60,757 bases of DNA from an uncultured Bacilli bacterium (GCA_944363785.1 CALVVF010000008.1:1-60757); one strand, 5' to 3'; shown: positions 40,289-49,352, numbered from the stretch's first letter. Notes: generated by a model from the sequence alone, not told the origin. Numbers and translations: made by a program.

Positions 40289-41047
40289 CTAATCTTCACT
40301 ACGTTGTTCAACAGCAAGTTCTAACGCAATAGAAATAGCTGGCAAATCAGGATGTTCTTCTTGATAAACATTCGCATATTCACCCCAGAAACTATCGCCA
40401 TCATCACTTTCTACATATAAACCTGTTGCTACTTTTTCTAAGAAATTATCACTATTTACTGTATCATCGACAACATAAGTCCCATCAACCAACACATAAT
40501 AAACGTATTGATCACTATAGACAAATTCCTTCGTTAACGGATAATATGCTTCCTCTGCTTCAAATGGCCAGTCTGCTTTAACCATAAATGTCAAAGTATC
40601 CCCATCAAAAGTAAGATCGGTCTTATCTACCTCAAAAGTAAGATGAAAAGGATAATCATTAGCTAAAGTCGTAAAAATATCTTCTTGATTATCGACGGAA
40701 TATTCTTGTCCAAAAATAGTAACCGCATTAATTTGATAAGAAAAGTCAGAGACAATATCACTAGAATTCTCTACGACAATTTTTCTCTCAAACGGCTCCA
40801 TTCCTGGATATAAATCATCGATAATAATCTCACTGTTCATCTCTTCTGAACCATCACTATAGAACTTAATATCCCAACCGATGACATTACCCTCGACCGA
40901 TAAATCCGCCCGTGCTGCAAAGACAAACCAAGCATAAGCATTAACCACTAGTAAAAAAAGAGCTAAAATAAGGGCCCGGATCTTTAACTTTTTCTTATAC
41001 TTCTGTAAAGCAGTATACGTCTTCTTCGCTACCTTATTCTTCTCCAT
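40289..41047 (-). CDS. TasA/camelysin-like secreted protein
   Basis: About 252 residues. A basic leader (KKTYTALQKYKKKLKIR) and hydrophobic segment end NAYAWFVFAARADLS, matching the SipW cleavage context. The beta domain begins VEGNVIGWDIKFYSDG and contains IIIDDLYPGMEPFERKIVVE, the pattern of camelysin/TasA strands. The tail is acidic. It overlaps the 3' end of the SipW gene upstream by 14 bases, so peptidase and substrate are co-translated. ATG 41047 is preferred to the GTG at 41053. Confidence 0.75.
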   Translation of the reverse strand: MEKNKVAKKTYTALQKYKKKLKIRALILALFLLVVNAYAWFVFAARADLSVEGNVIGWDIKFYSDGSEEMNSEIIIDDLYPGMEPFERKIVVENSSDIVSDFSYQINAVTIFGQEYSVDNQEDIFTTLANDYPFHLTFEVDKTDLTFDGDTLTFMVKADWPFEAEEAYYPLTKEFVYSDQYVYYVLVDGTYVVDDTVNSDNFLEKVATGLYVESDDGDSFWGEYANVYQEEHPDLPAISIALELAVEQRSED

Positions 41048-41630
41048 CTTCACTCATACTCTCTTTTTTTCGTTTTCTCTCTTGTTTAAATTCAACAACA
41101 GTATCCGCAATCTCCAAAAAGACAACTAATACTAACGGAACAAATACAAGGAAGAAAAAGCCATATTTATTTCTGACAAGCTTGTTAATTAAACTGATTA
41201 ATTTTAATTTATACACTGCTTTACCATAAACTTGATCTTCTTCAACAACCGGATCTTCTTGACTATTATTTAACCCCTTAACCGTGAAAAGTTTAGACCC
41301 ATCGGCAGCTTTTTCATCGATTTCTACAATACGGTGAGTAATAATTTTTCCATTAAAATCACCCTTTTCGCCCAAGTAAGTAATATCATCCCCTACTTTT
41401 AAAGAAGAAGGATCAACTTCCTTAGTTAAAATTACCTCTCCTACATTATAAACAGGTTCCATACTAGCAGAAGCAATATTAAATACCCGGTATCCAAAGA
41501 TGCTAGCATTATTGGTAATTCGTTGTAACACAATAAACAGTAAATAAAGAATAATAATCGCAAAGAAAACGGTTTTTATTACTCCGTATACTATTTTAAA
41601 AACTTTATTATTTCTCAATTTTACAAACAT
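41034..41630 (-). CDS. sipW: SipW-type signal peptidase I
   Basis: A 198-residue S26B signal peptidase of normal length. The N-terminal helix (about 12-36), catalytic serine in IASASMEPV, catalytic histidine in IITHRIVEI, the VKGLNNSQEDP loop and a C-terminal helix (about 158-176) are all present. The Ser-His dyad marks the ER/SipW branch, which in Bacillus processes TasA and TapA. It overlaps its probable substrate gene downstream, and follows the DUF2357-like gene by three bases. Its basic cytoplasmic tail is short. Confidence 0.92.
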   Translation of the reverse strand: MFVKLRNNKVFKIVYGVIKTVFFAIIILYLLFIVLQRITNNASIFGYRVFNIASASMEPVYNVGEVILTKEVDPSSLKVGDDITYLGEKGDFNGKIITHRIVEIDEKAADGSKLFTVKGLNNSQEDPVVEEDQVYGKAVYKLKLISLINKLVRNKYGFFFLVFVPLVLVVFLEIADTVVEFKQERKRKKESMSEDGEE

Positions 41631-41633
41631 AAA

Positions 41634-42764
41634 TTACCCCTTCTCTAGTCTAAAACAAGCATCTAAGAATTGCTTATTTACTCCATCAAATTTATCATTA
41701 AATATTTTCGCAATTACTTCTTCTTTTGCTTTCATCTTAGCCTTCGCATTTCTTAATTCGCGTTCAAAAATTTCTTTTACTTTCTCATCATCAATATCCA
41801 AATCATACTCTAAAAGATTTTCCACTAAGCGATTAATCGTCAAAGTAATCAATTTCTTTTCCGTAACTGCTGTCGCATTAGAAGCAATACTTTCTTTAGC
41901 CATATAATTCAGTAGAAAAGATTGATCAAATTGTTCTTTTAAAGGACCAACATCAAAATAATTTTGATTATCTCGTTCTAACTCATAATCCGACTTTTCA
42001 TATGACTGAATGAAATTCCATAACTCCGATGCCTTTTGGAAATTCGGATTTTTTAAAATCACATTAGTTTTTCTAATCGGTGAACGTACTGGTGGAACAT
42101 GAAGCTTAGATAAAGTTTGAAATAACTCCGTACCACGAAAACCATCTAATTGAATTTTAATCTTAGCTAATCTTTCCTGTAAACTGAGTCCTTGATGATC
42201 ACTCTTACTCTGATCTCCCTTATCGAGAGTGTTTAAGGAAATCGAAATTTTGACATCTTCACTCCCTAGTTTGGTTGAAGCATCATACTGTAAATCTACT
42301 TTATCATGAAAAGAATTTCCACTCGCATATTGACCTACTCGTTGTTCATAAAACATATTCATATTATTTAATAAAGTAAATATAAATCTATTTTCATACG
42401 TGTCTAAACTTTCATCCTTATTAATATTTAATATCTTAGATGGTTTAACATCGCCACTTTTAGGATCATAGTCTTGAATTAAATTCGTATGTTGAGTTAA
42501 GTGAATTACACTTTCTACAGTTATTTTTTTGGCTAACTCTACTTTTACAATTTCTTCATCGTTGACGATAAAACGTTTTGGATTTCGTAAAATATTATCA
42601 AGATAAGGAATAATCTCTTCAAAAAGGTCGATCCATTCATCGTTCAATGTTTTTCTTTCATAATCTCTTTTTACTGCTAAAACTGAATTTAAGTTTTGTT
42701 TAAATATATCTTGATTTTCTTCTAGTAATTCATCGGTTTTAGCACTAGCTTTCACCCTACCCAT
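41634..42764 (-). CDS. DUF2357-like partner of the McrB-like ATPase
   Basis: A 376-residue cytosolic protein. The segment SLDTYENRFIFTLLNNMNMF matches the D-T-x-E-N-R-F helix of DUF2357 proteins, which usually precede a PD-(D/E)xK nuclease and pair with McrB-type ATPases. I see no clear nuclease D-x(n)-E-x-K here, and length is short for the fused form. It lies between the membrane McrB-like ATPase (21 bases upstream) and sipW (three bases downstream), so it belongs to the secretion operon rather than a stand-alone restriction system. ATG follows GAGGTGAG. Confidence 0.65.
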   Translation of the reverse strand: MGRVKASAKTDELLEENQDIFKQNLNSVLAVKRDYERKTLNDEWIDLFEEIIPYLDNILRNPKRFIVNDEEIVKVELAKKITVESVIHLTQHTNLIQDYDPKSGDVKPSKILNINKDESLDTYENRFIFTLLNNMNMFYEQRVGQYASGNSFHDKVDLQYDASTKLGSEDVKISISLNTLDKGDQSKSDHQGLSLQERLAKIKIQLDGFRGTELFQTLSKLHVPPVRSPIRKTNVILKNPNFQKASELWNFIQSYEKSDYELERDNQNYFDVGPLKEQFDQSFLLNYMAKESIASNATAVTEKKLITLTINRLVENLLEYDLDIDDEKVKEIFERELRNAKAKMKAKEEVIAKIFNDKFDGVNKQFLDACFRLEKG

Positions 42765-42785
42765 AACGTTTACTCACCTCACTTG

Positions 42786-44339
42786 TTATACCATTTTCTT
42801 AAGACGTAGTAAATAATCTTTACATTCTGTAAAATGTTCTTTACCAAACTGTTGATCTAAAAACTGAACAAAGCCATCGATTTCATCACGAATATAAGCT
42901 AAGTTTAACTGTTCAAATTTACGTAAAATTTTACGAGCGATAAAGTAATCGACACCATCTACTTCCGTACCACCACATTCGACATAAGTAGCTACAAAGT
43001 CTCCTAACTGTTTAACAATACGGTTACCAAAAGCAATACGGAAGTGTTTAATTACATAATCATCCATTAAAGTAATCTTTTCTGACATCTCTTCAGAGAT
43101 AGGATTTTTGGCCTTTGCTTCTTGGAATAACTTTTCTAGATAAGAACTATTAATATTCATCGCATCTGTTTGAATTGGTTCAAATACTTGTCCTTTATCA
43201 TTAATATCAATAGGCATCGCACGGTCATATACCTTATCGGTTACCGCAAATGTAGAATCATCGTTATTGATGGTTCCGATATACCACATATTAGGAGGTA
43301 TCTTTAATTTTCCACCTTCTAAATGTTTAGGGTCATTTTCCCAAACACTAGGAACCAACTCGATAATCCATTCATCACGAGAAGGCATTTCCAAAATGGA
43401 TAACATTTCCGCAAAATAATATTCCACACGCGCAATGTTCATTTCATCTAATACCGTAACATAAACATCATCATTATACCCGGCTTCATACATTTTCTTT
43501 AATACTTCTGTTTCATTAAACTTCTTCGTAAACTCATTAAAATATCCAAATAACTCTGTTCGATCACGCCAAGATGGTTGAACAGACGCAATAACCGCAT
43601 CATTTTTAATGAATTTTCCCCAAGCATAAGCTAATGAAGTTTTACCAGTACCAGAAATACCTTGTAAAATCACTAAACGCGTTGCGGAAAGTGAAGAAAT
43701 AAATAACCGAATCATATCCGTCGTATAATAAAGTTTAAGTTTAGATGCCGCAAAATTACGGAATAATTCTACTAATTCTTCTAAAGTAAACGTATTATGA
43801 TAATCTCTTACCACATAGTTTTTATACGCGACATCGATCATATGAAGTTTAGAAAAACGAATATTATCATCGCTAATCTCTTCTTCAGAGTCACTATTAG
43901 GATCCGTCTGATCGCCCTGATTCATATTATCGACAATCGTATCTTCATCCCCAGGTCTAAGCCCTAATTGCGATACTTTCATCGCTAATATCTTTTCTTT
44001 TTCAATAACTAATTGCGATACTTCCTTATTTAAAGAAGCAATCTCTTCTAACATCGACTCTTGTTCAACTAAAGTCTTTCGAAAACGAATATATTTCTTA
44101 AGAATAAACCAAGTAATTAAAACAATCCCACCAAGTAACAAAACCATCGCAAGAATCGCAACAATGACTAATACCCATTCCGATAAATTAAATTCTTCTT
44201 GATAAAAGCGAATAACAAACAAATATTCATTAAAATTAAATATCTGTACAATTCCCTTCCAAATACCACTAAAAATCAAAGCGATACCATCAAAAAAAAC
44301 AGACATAAACTCATATAGAAATCTTAAATACGTGTCCAT
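42786..44339 (-). CDS. Membrane-anchored McrB-like AAA+ ATPase
   Basis: A 517-residue protein. The N-terminal part has hydrophobic segments, the clearest at about 54-83 (SEWVLVIVAILAMVLLLGGI), followed by a coiled coil (about 90-125). The AAA+ domain has Walker A GISGTGKTSLAYAW, Walker B VTVLDEMNIARVEYYF, and the McrB-type sensor IGTINNDDSTFAVTDKVYDRA with arginine finger. McrB ATPases normally power restriction complexes; the membrane helices and secreted-protein neighbours suggest an assembly or extraction motor here. ATG follows GGAGGT. It is 14 bases after the upstream gene. Confidence 0.85.
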   Translation of the reverse strand: MDTYLRFLYEFMSVFFDGIALIFSGIWKGIVQIFNFNEYLFVIRFYQEEFNLSEWVLVIVAILAMVLLLGGIVLITWFILKKYIRFRKTLVEQESMLEEIASLNKEVSQLVIEKEKILAMKVSQLGLRPGDEDTIVDNMNQGDQTDPNSDSEEEISDDNIRFSKLHMIDVAYKNYVVRDYHNTFTLEELVELFRNFAASKLKLYYTTDMIRLFISSLSATRLVILQGISGTGKTSLAYAWGKFIKNDAVIASVQPSWRDRTELFGYFNEFTKKFNETEVLKKMYEAGYNDDVYVTVLDEMNIARVEYYFAEMLSILEMPSRDEWIIELVPSVWENDPKHLEGGKLKIPPNMWYIGTINNDDSTFAVTDKVYDRAMPIDINDKGQVFEPIQTDAMNINSSYLEKLFQEAKAKNPISEEMSEKITLMDDYVIKHFRIAFGNRIVKQLGDFVATYVECGGTEVDGVDYFIARKILRKFEQLNLAYIRDEIDGFVQFLDQQFGKEHFTECKDYLLRLKKMV

Positions 44340-44353
44340 TTTTTTATACCTCC

Positions 44354-45451
44354 TTAAACTTCAAATACATTCATCACTAACTCTTTAGTAGAAGAATAAT
44401 GATCAAAATAATCATTATCCTTATCTTTTACCTGATCTAAAATAATATAGTCAAAAACAGGAATACTCTCTAATTGACTCATCTTCTTATCCACATCTTT
44501 TATCCTAGACATATTGACGAATACCGCAAACGTATATCCCTTCTTATTATCTTCAAACATTGCTTTATGACTGAAATAAGTACTGTAATCAACAACTAAA
44601 ATCACATGTTTCTTAAATAGAGGATTATCAATTTTTTCTAATAACCCTTCCCACTCACTCTTATTCTTAAATAAAATAGGATCTAGATAAACAAAATAAT
44701 ACTCTAACTGACGATTTTCTTCTATTTTAGAAAGTAATTCTACATTAAGTAAAGAAAATATCGTACTTACTCTCCCCAAAGCAACTTGATCAGAATGAAG
44801 TACTTTATCGACTAATGTCTTTTTATAAGTCTTAGCTAATTTCTTAATACTGTAAGCTAAATCCACTTCATAATAACCAGGTTTTTGTGAATACAAATGA
44901 TAATCTAAACAAAAATGATCACTTTGAATATCAACCCGAAATTTTCTTTCTTTCTTTAACTTATCTTCGATGATTAGGGCTAACTGATTCGAAAATTCAC
45001 TCACATCAGGAAGTAAAAATCTAGGATTTAAATATAAAATAGCTTCTACTTCCGCCTTTATATCCCCTAATGGATAACAATCAGAAAAATCATTCATATC
45101 AAGTAAAGCAGCTAGTAAACATATCTCCCGACACTCTTCAATCCATTTTCTTTTCTTCTGATAGGTATCCATATCATCTAACACTTCTGCCATATCTAAA
45201 CGATACAACAATTCTGCTTCAATTCCTAAAAACTCCTTTTCAATCGTCTCATACCCATAACGAACTACCTGATCTTCTTCCAAAGTTTCTAACACATGAA
45301 AATAACGAACATTTTTATAATTCTCTAAATATCTAGTCAACACTTGATCGAAAAAGTCATCACTTGTATGATCAGAGAGTAAAATTTGACAACATTCTCG
45401 TAACTTTTTAATCTTAAAATCTAAGAATGTTTGAATAATACTGCGTCCCAT
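44354..45451 (-). CDS. Unknown protein upstream of the McrB-like ATPase
   Basis: A 365-residue cytosolic protein with no recognised domain. The N-terminal half is helical and acidic; the C-terminal half alternates beta strands and helices (KKHVILVVDYSTYFSHK, then GYTFAVFVNMSRI, then VFDYIILDQV), compatible with a Rossmann-like or nuclease-like fold. I see no certain catalytic set. It starts behind AGAGGGTGATTAG and is the first gene of the run that continues with the ATPase, the DUF2357-like gene and sipW, so it is likely a subunit of the same machine. Confidence 0.65.
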   Translation of the reverse strand: MGRSIIQTFLDFKIKKLRECCQILLSDHTSDDFFDQVLTRYLENYKNVRYFHVLETLEEDQVVRYGYETIEKEFLGIEAELLYRLDMAEVLDDMDTYQKKRKWIEECREICLLAALLDMNDFSDCYPLGDIKAEVEAILYLNPRFLLPDVSEFSNQLALIIEDKLKKERKFRVDIQSDHFCLDYHLYSQKPGYYEVDLAYSIKKLAKTYKKTLVDKVLHSDQVALGRVSTIFSLLNVELLSKIEENRQLEYYFVYLDPILFKNKSEWEGLLEKIDNPLFKKHVILVVDYSTYFSHKAMFEDNKKGYTFAVFVNMSRIKDVDKKMSQLESIPVFDYIILDQVKDKDNDYFDHYSSTKELVMNVFEV

Positions 45452-45533
45452 CTAATCACCCTCTATTTTGTTTCATTATAACATAATCAAAAAAGATAGA
45501 AAAGTTATAATCAAAAATTAAAACGAAAATAAA

Positions 45534-46466
45534 CTATGTTGCGGTTACTACTTCCACATCGATAATAGAAGAAGTATTTCCTGAAGGATAACTATAATCT
45601 TGATCTATATCCTTTTTATAAAAAATAATTTCCGTATTAGAAGTAGCCCCTACATAAAATTGATATCCTTCAATATAACGATAACGATCGATTACTGTTT
45701 CTACGGTTGAATTCTCAATACGATTTAAATAAGTATTATTCGTCATATCTAGTAAAATACGATCGGCAGGAAAATCAAGTTTAACTTTCGCAGAAAAACA
45801 TTTCTTCTTATCTTCTTCAGATAAACGATTATAAACTTCTAAAGAAATATTATCCCCTTTATGATAAATAGAAAAGTCTTCTAATACTTCATAATAAGAA
45901 ACAGAATTCGTTAACTTTAAAGTTAAAAATTTAGACCCGACACTATCTTCAATCTCATAAGAAAATTTAAAGATCTCAATTCCTATATGATAGGTTGCGG
46001 ATAATGTTTTTTGATAAGGAGAAGTAGATTTGGCACTAGTTGTGACAACCACCTCATCATTAGTATCGAAATCTTTAGTCGGTGTGATAGTAATACGATA
46101 ACTATCTGTCTTAGCTTCCTCATAGATAATTCCGGATTGTTTATTGAGAGAACACTCTACATTATCTGAACATTCTACTTTAATTTCATACTGAATATCT
46201 GATTTAGTATATACTTGATCATTCTTATAATTATTGACATCGATCGAGAGAGAATAATCATTTACACCATCCCAATTATTCATTCGATAAACAGCGCCAT
46301 CTTGATTTAGTACTGTACTATTAAAATAAAAACCTTGGCTTTCTAACAGATGATTACTAATCGCATTATATACATATCTTCCGAGAGTAGTAGAAAATAA
46401 TGCTAAGCAAGCAATCACAAAAAATACAATCAAAATGATCTGTGGCGTACTCCATTTTTTCTTCAT
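45534..46466 (-). CDS. Secreted beta-rich protein with N-terminal anchor
   Basis: A 310-residue protein: a membrane helix at about 9-29 (IILIVFFVIACLALFSTTLG), then a beta-rich, Thr/Asn/Tyr-rich extracellular region with two cysteines in EIKVECSDNVECSL. It resembles the other island proteins in layout but shows no clear TasA block. It is third of three consecutive small secreted-protein genes (47077, 46476, 45534) spaced by ten bases or overlap. It is probably a minor structural component. Confidence 0.65.
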   Translation of the reverse strand: MKKKWSTPQIILIVFFVIACLALFSTTLGRYVYNAISNHLLESQGFYFNSTVLNQDGAVYRMNNWDGVNDYSLSIDVNNYKNDQVYTKSDIQYEIKVECSDNVECSLNKQSGIIYEEAKTDSYRITITPTKDFDTNDEVVVTTSAKSTSPYQKTLSATYHIGIEIFKFSYEIEDSVGSKFLTLKLTNSVSYYEVLEDFSIYHKGDNISLEVYNRLSEEDKKKCFSAKVKLDFPADRILLDMTNNTYLNRIENSTVETVIDRYRYIEGYQFYVGATSNTEIIFYKKDIDQDYSYPSGNTSSIIDVEVVTAT

Positions 46467-46475
46467 TTCTTACTC

Positions 46476-47084
46476 CTATTCTAAAATTTGTTTAGAATCT
46501 ATTGTTACTTCGATATTTTCAATCGCATCAGCATAAACCAAATCTGTCGCATATTCTTTAGGAAAATAAATGACTAAATAATAGACATCTTTGTGTTTAT
46601 TTTGATAATCGAAGACAAATTCATCTTCTACTTTTAATTCATTATACCACGCACCATCTTCATCTTGAATTAAATTAGGACTAGCTAAAATATTCGTGGC
46701 TTGTTCTGCTTCATAAGATTCGTTACGATATAATTCATACTGTAAAGGTAAATTCGTCGTTGTTTTAATCATAATTTCATAAGATAAATCGACTTCACTT
46801 TGTTTTTCTGTATCATAATTAGAAATACTAAAAGTCGATACATAACGTTCATCACTAGGAACAATCCCATCTAATTGAATATTAAATTGAAATAAATCAT
46901 CTTCAAACACATAAAAAGCATGATCGACATCCAATTTTAAATTAGCTTTAGAAGAATAACTACCATAGGTTGGTTTAATTAATAAATAAGCTAAAAATAA
47001 TAAGAAAAGTAAAAAACAACTGACTACCAAATAACGAATTTTATAATGGAAATTTTTCTTTTTTCTTCTCCTTATCCTACTCAT
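46476..47084 (-). CDS. TasA-like secreted protein
   Basis: A 202-residue protein. A very basic start (SRIRRRKKKNFHYKIRYLVV) precedes a membrane segment (about 18-36), then PTYGSYSSKANLKLDVDHAFYV and a beta domain with YEIMIKTTTNLPLQYELY, the strand pattern seen in TasA-like subunits. It overlaps the upstream gene by eight bases, with GAGGAG in that gene's end. Probably a minor fibre subunit of the same transcript. Confidence 0.68.
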   Translation of the reverse strand: MSRIRRRKKKNFHYKIRYLVVSCFLLFLLFLAYLLIKPTYGSYSSKANLKLDVDHAFYVFEDDLFQFNIQLDGIVPSDERYVSTFSISNYDTEKQSEVDLSYEIMIKTTTNLPLQYELYRNESYEAEQATNILASPNLIQDEDGAWYNELKVEDEFVFDYQNKHKDVYYLVIYFPKEYATDLVYADAIENIEVTIDSKQILE

Positions 47085-47691
47085 TTACAACATACTCCTC
47101 TATTTCTTCTCCTAAATATTGTTTAGCGACAACCTCTAATTTTAAATATTCAGCTTCTACTTCTCCCATCCCAATTTGACTATCGTGCCAATCATTCTCC
47201 GCATCATCTAACCACGCAACTTCGATATCTAATGTTTTAGTTTTTCCCTGTTCAATGTCATTTAAGGTAAATATTCCCGTATAAGTATTTGGGGCAGTTT
47301 GAATTAAGGGTTCTCCCCCAACCGTTAAATTCGTAATCGTAAGTACATAACGATCATCTACCTTATGGTCTTCTATTACGATATCATAACGAATGGCTAC
47401 TTCGGTATCAACAGGATCGATGATTAGTTGAAACTCACCACTACCCCCAGGTGCGATTTTGGTTGGATCAGCATGATTAGCATGCCAAGTAATATCATTT
47501 AAAGCAAGAGTCTTCTCATAAGCATCGGTAATTTTTTGATCATTTACCGTAATATTCCACTTAGCAATATCCGTAGATACATTAGCATCTAACTCTGACT
47601 CATAGGCAGTCAAAGTCCCCGTACTTCCCATATATAAAACAAAAATACCAATAATAACAACCGCTAGCGCCAACAATACTTTATCCTTCAT
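47077..47691 (-). CDS. TasA-like secreted protein, paralog of 39654 product
   Basis: A 204-residue protein. A short basic start and hydrophobic segment (about 4-24) precede TLTAYESELDANVSTDIAKW and a beta domain with IAPGGSGEFQLIIDPVDTEV and DIEVAWLDDAENDW. These two blocks recur in the plus-strand gene at 39654. ATG at 47691 follows GGGAG; the frame extends upstream without a plausible start. It is first of three overlapping or adjacent secreted-protein genes. Confidence 0.75.
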   Translation of the reverse strand: MKDKVLLALAVVIIGIFVLYMGSTGTLTAYESELDANVSTDIAKWNITVNDQKITDAYEKTLALNDITWHANHADPTKIAPGGSGEFQLIIDPVDTEVAIRYDIVIEDHKVDDRYVLTITNLTVGGEPLIQTAPNTYTGIFTLNDIEQGKTKTLDIEVAWLDDAENDWHDSQIGMGEVEAEYLKLEVVAKQYLGEEIEEYVVNE

Positions 47692-47761
47692 ATTTACTCC
47701 CTCTATGTTACTCCCATTATACCATAGACCACAGATTTTGAACATGAAGAAATCATCCCAA

Positions 47762-47790
47762 AGAAAAAGTACTAAGTAATCCTAGTACTT
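47762..47790 (-). terminator. Terminator of variable gene copy C
   Basis: The minus-strand stem AAGTACTAGG/CTTAGTACTT (one mismatch, four-base loop) followed by TTTC. It resembles the terminator at 31273 in its CTAG core. Confidence 0.65.
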
Positions 47791-47810
47791 ATTCAGTCAA
47801 TACCTATAGT

Positions 47811-49352
47811 CTATTCGACAATAACATAAGGATTTTCCGCTGTTCCATCTCCAACACTTTGGACTTTAATTCCCTTTTTTAAGGATATGGCAGGGCGCAC
47901 ACCGAAAGTGCTGTAGAGGTAGTTGCTGCTGAGGTTGCTCGCCGAGTCCACGTGGAACGCATAAGCGCCACTGCTAAAGAAACAATTAGGCGACAAAGAC
48001 CACCAGGAATAATTATTATATAAATAATAACTTCTGTTTTCTTGATCATATACTGCCCCCGCATATGCGATCTCATCTGCTGTTAATAACGCTACTGGAT
48101 ACATTAAGGCTCCATTTCCATTCTCTTCACTTACTGTAAACCGATCGTTTTCATTTACACATTCTAAACTTGGTGTTTTATTTACAGATAATCTGTTTCG
48201 GGGTTCATATCCTGTTGCCTCTTTTCCTGCTCCTGTTCCTGAATAAGAACTATCCTGTACTACACTTCGATCATTACACCATACGGTATCTTCTAACTGA
48301 TCTGTATACACTGTCATATTTTGACTATACCATTCATCAATCACTTTTTTGATTACAGAATCACTCATATTTTTATGTGTATCTTCATAAGTTGATGAAT
48401 CTGCCTCCCCATACATGTATCCTACATACGCATTATCATCATAGGTTGTATTAAAAGCAACATTACTTCGAATTAATGTTGAACTTCCTGTAGCTGTACA
48501 TTGTCCACTTGCACTTGGTTCTCCATTATAGATTAGTTTAATGCCACCCGTTTCTGTTGTTCTTACGATCTTCCAACAGTAGTTCGCAAATTTAACATTA
48601 TTATTCTCTACTGCTCCTCGATAATACATGATTGGATTAGGGTTATTTTCTGTTCCATGTAAAATGTACAATCCTTTTCCATTGGTATCACTTGAAATTT
48701 TTGAAAAGTCTATTCCTGTAGGGCTTGTCACATAAGTACTTGCGATATTATCTAAGACTGCTTCTGTTTTCATTAGATTGACTAAGTTTTTATTTACTGT
48801 CTTCTTTTCTGTTGTTGCGATGATTTGTCCACTAAAAGTTAAACCCTGATCTTCATTTTGAGGTTGTCCTGTCTCTTGTAACCAAATTTTTAGAATATAA
48901 TATTGTTTTTCTTGTGGTCGAATAGTTATATCTGTATCTAATTCAATCGTATTATTTCCATCACTTAAGTCACCAGTTGCGATTTCCTCTTGCTCAATAT
49001 AACTCTCATCAGCACTATATAGTTTCCACTTTAAATTATCACTTTGTGTAGCTTGTTCACCTTTTTGTAAAACAATATTATCTAAATACATATAATATGT
49101 CGCATCCAATGTTCCCGTATTTTCAATCGCAAACTGATGAACTCCTGCATCAACCTCCTCTGATGGGAAAATACCTTCTAATGTAATATCTTTACCTGTT
49201 AAATACGTTAGTTCTAACACACCACTTTGTACTACTTGTTCCTCTGAATTCGCTACTGCTGTAAAGTAAGCATACGAAGTACCAATGGTAATACAAATAA
49301 TCGCTAAAATTAAAATACCCCATATATATTTCCTTTTTAATATCTTATCCAT
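47811..49352 (-). CDS. TasA-like/lectin-like variable surface protein (copy C)
   Basis: A 513-residue protein, collinear with copies A and B: signal segment ending TSYAYFTAVA, TasA/camelysin-like N-half with LELTYLTGKD and FAIENTGTLDATYYMYL, a linker (NKNLVNLMKTEAVLDNIAST) and a lectin-like C-half with YCWKIVRTTETGGIKLIYNG, VWCNDRS and WWSLSP...GVRPAISLKKG. The C-terminus is again NPYVIVE. It has its own promoter and terminator. The variable cassette differs strongly from copies A and B while the surroundings are well conserved. It is probably displayed on the surface after SipW processing. Confidence 0.8.
   Translation of the reverse strand: MDKILKRKYIWGILILAIICITIGTSYAYFTAVANSEEQVVQSGVLELTYLTGKDITLEGIFPSEEVDAGVHQFAIENTGTLDATYYMYLDNIVLQKGEQATQSDNLKWKLYSADESYIEQEEIATGDLSDGNNTIELDTDITIRPQEKQYYILKIWLQETGQPQNEDQGLTFSGQIIATTEKKTVNKNLVNLMKTEAVLDNIASTYVTSPTGIDFSKISSDTNGKGLYILHGTENNPNPIMYYRGAVENNNVKFANYCWKIVRTTETGGIKLIYNGEPSASGQCTATGSSTLIRSNVAFNTTYDDNAYVGYMYGEADSSTYEDTHKNMSDSVIKKVIDEWYSQNMTVYTDQLEDTVWCNDRSVVQDSSYSGTGAGKEATGYEPRNRLSVNKTPSLECVNENDRFTVSEENGNGALMYPVALLTADEIAYAGAVYDQENRSYYLYNNYSWWSLSPNCFFSSGAYAFHVDSASNLSSNYLYSTFGVRPAISLKKGIKVQSVGDGTAENPYVIVE
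47892..48011 (-). other. DGR-like variable cassette, copy C
   Basis: The 40-codon block equivalent to copies A and B. In 47904-47936 the codons at variable sites are AAC, AGC, TAC, TTC and similar, all N-N-C except one ACT. It is the copy closest to what an AAC-rich template would give. Confidence 0.65.

Noticed and set aside
42786..44339. A classical McrBC restriction system
   Set aside because: The membrane helices, the apparent lack of a nuclease site in the partner and the operon context with sipW do not fit a normal restriction module.
31317..49352. A reverse transcriptase or template repeat for the DGR-like cassettes
   Set aside because: No ORF in the window has reverse transcriptase motifs (such as YxDD in the right context), and no non-coding A-rich copy of the cassette was found; a driver must be elsewhere if it exists.
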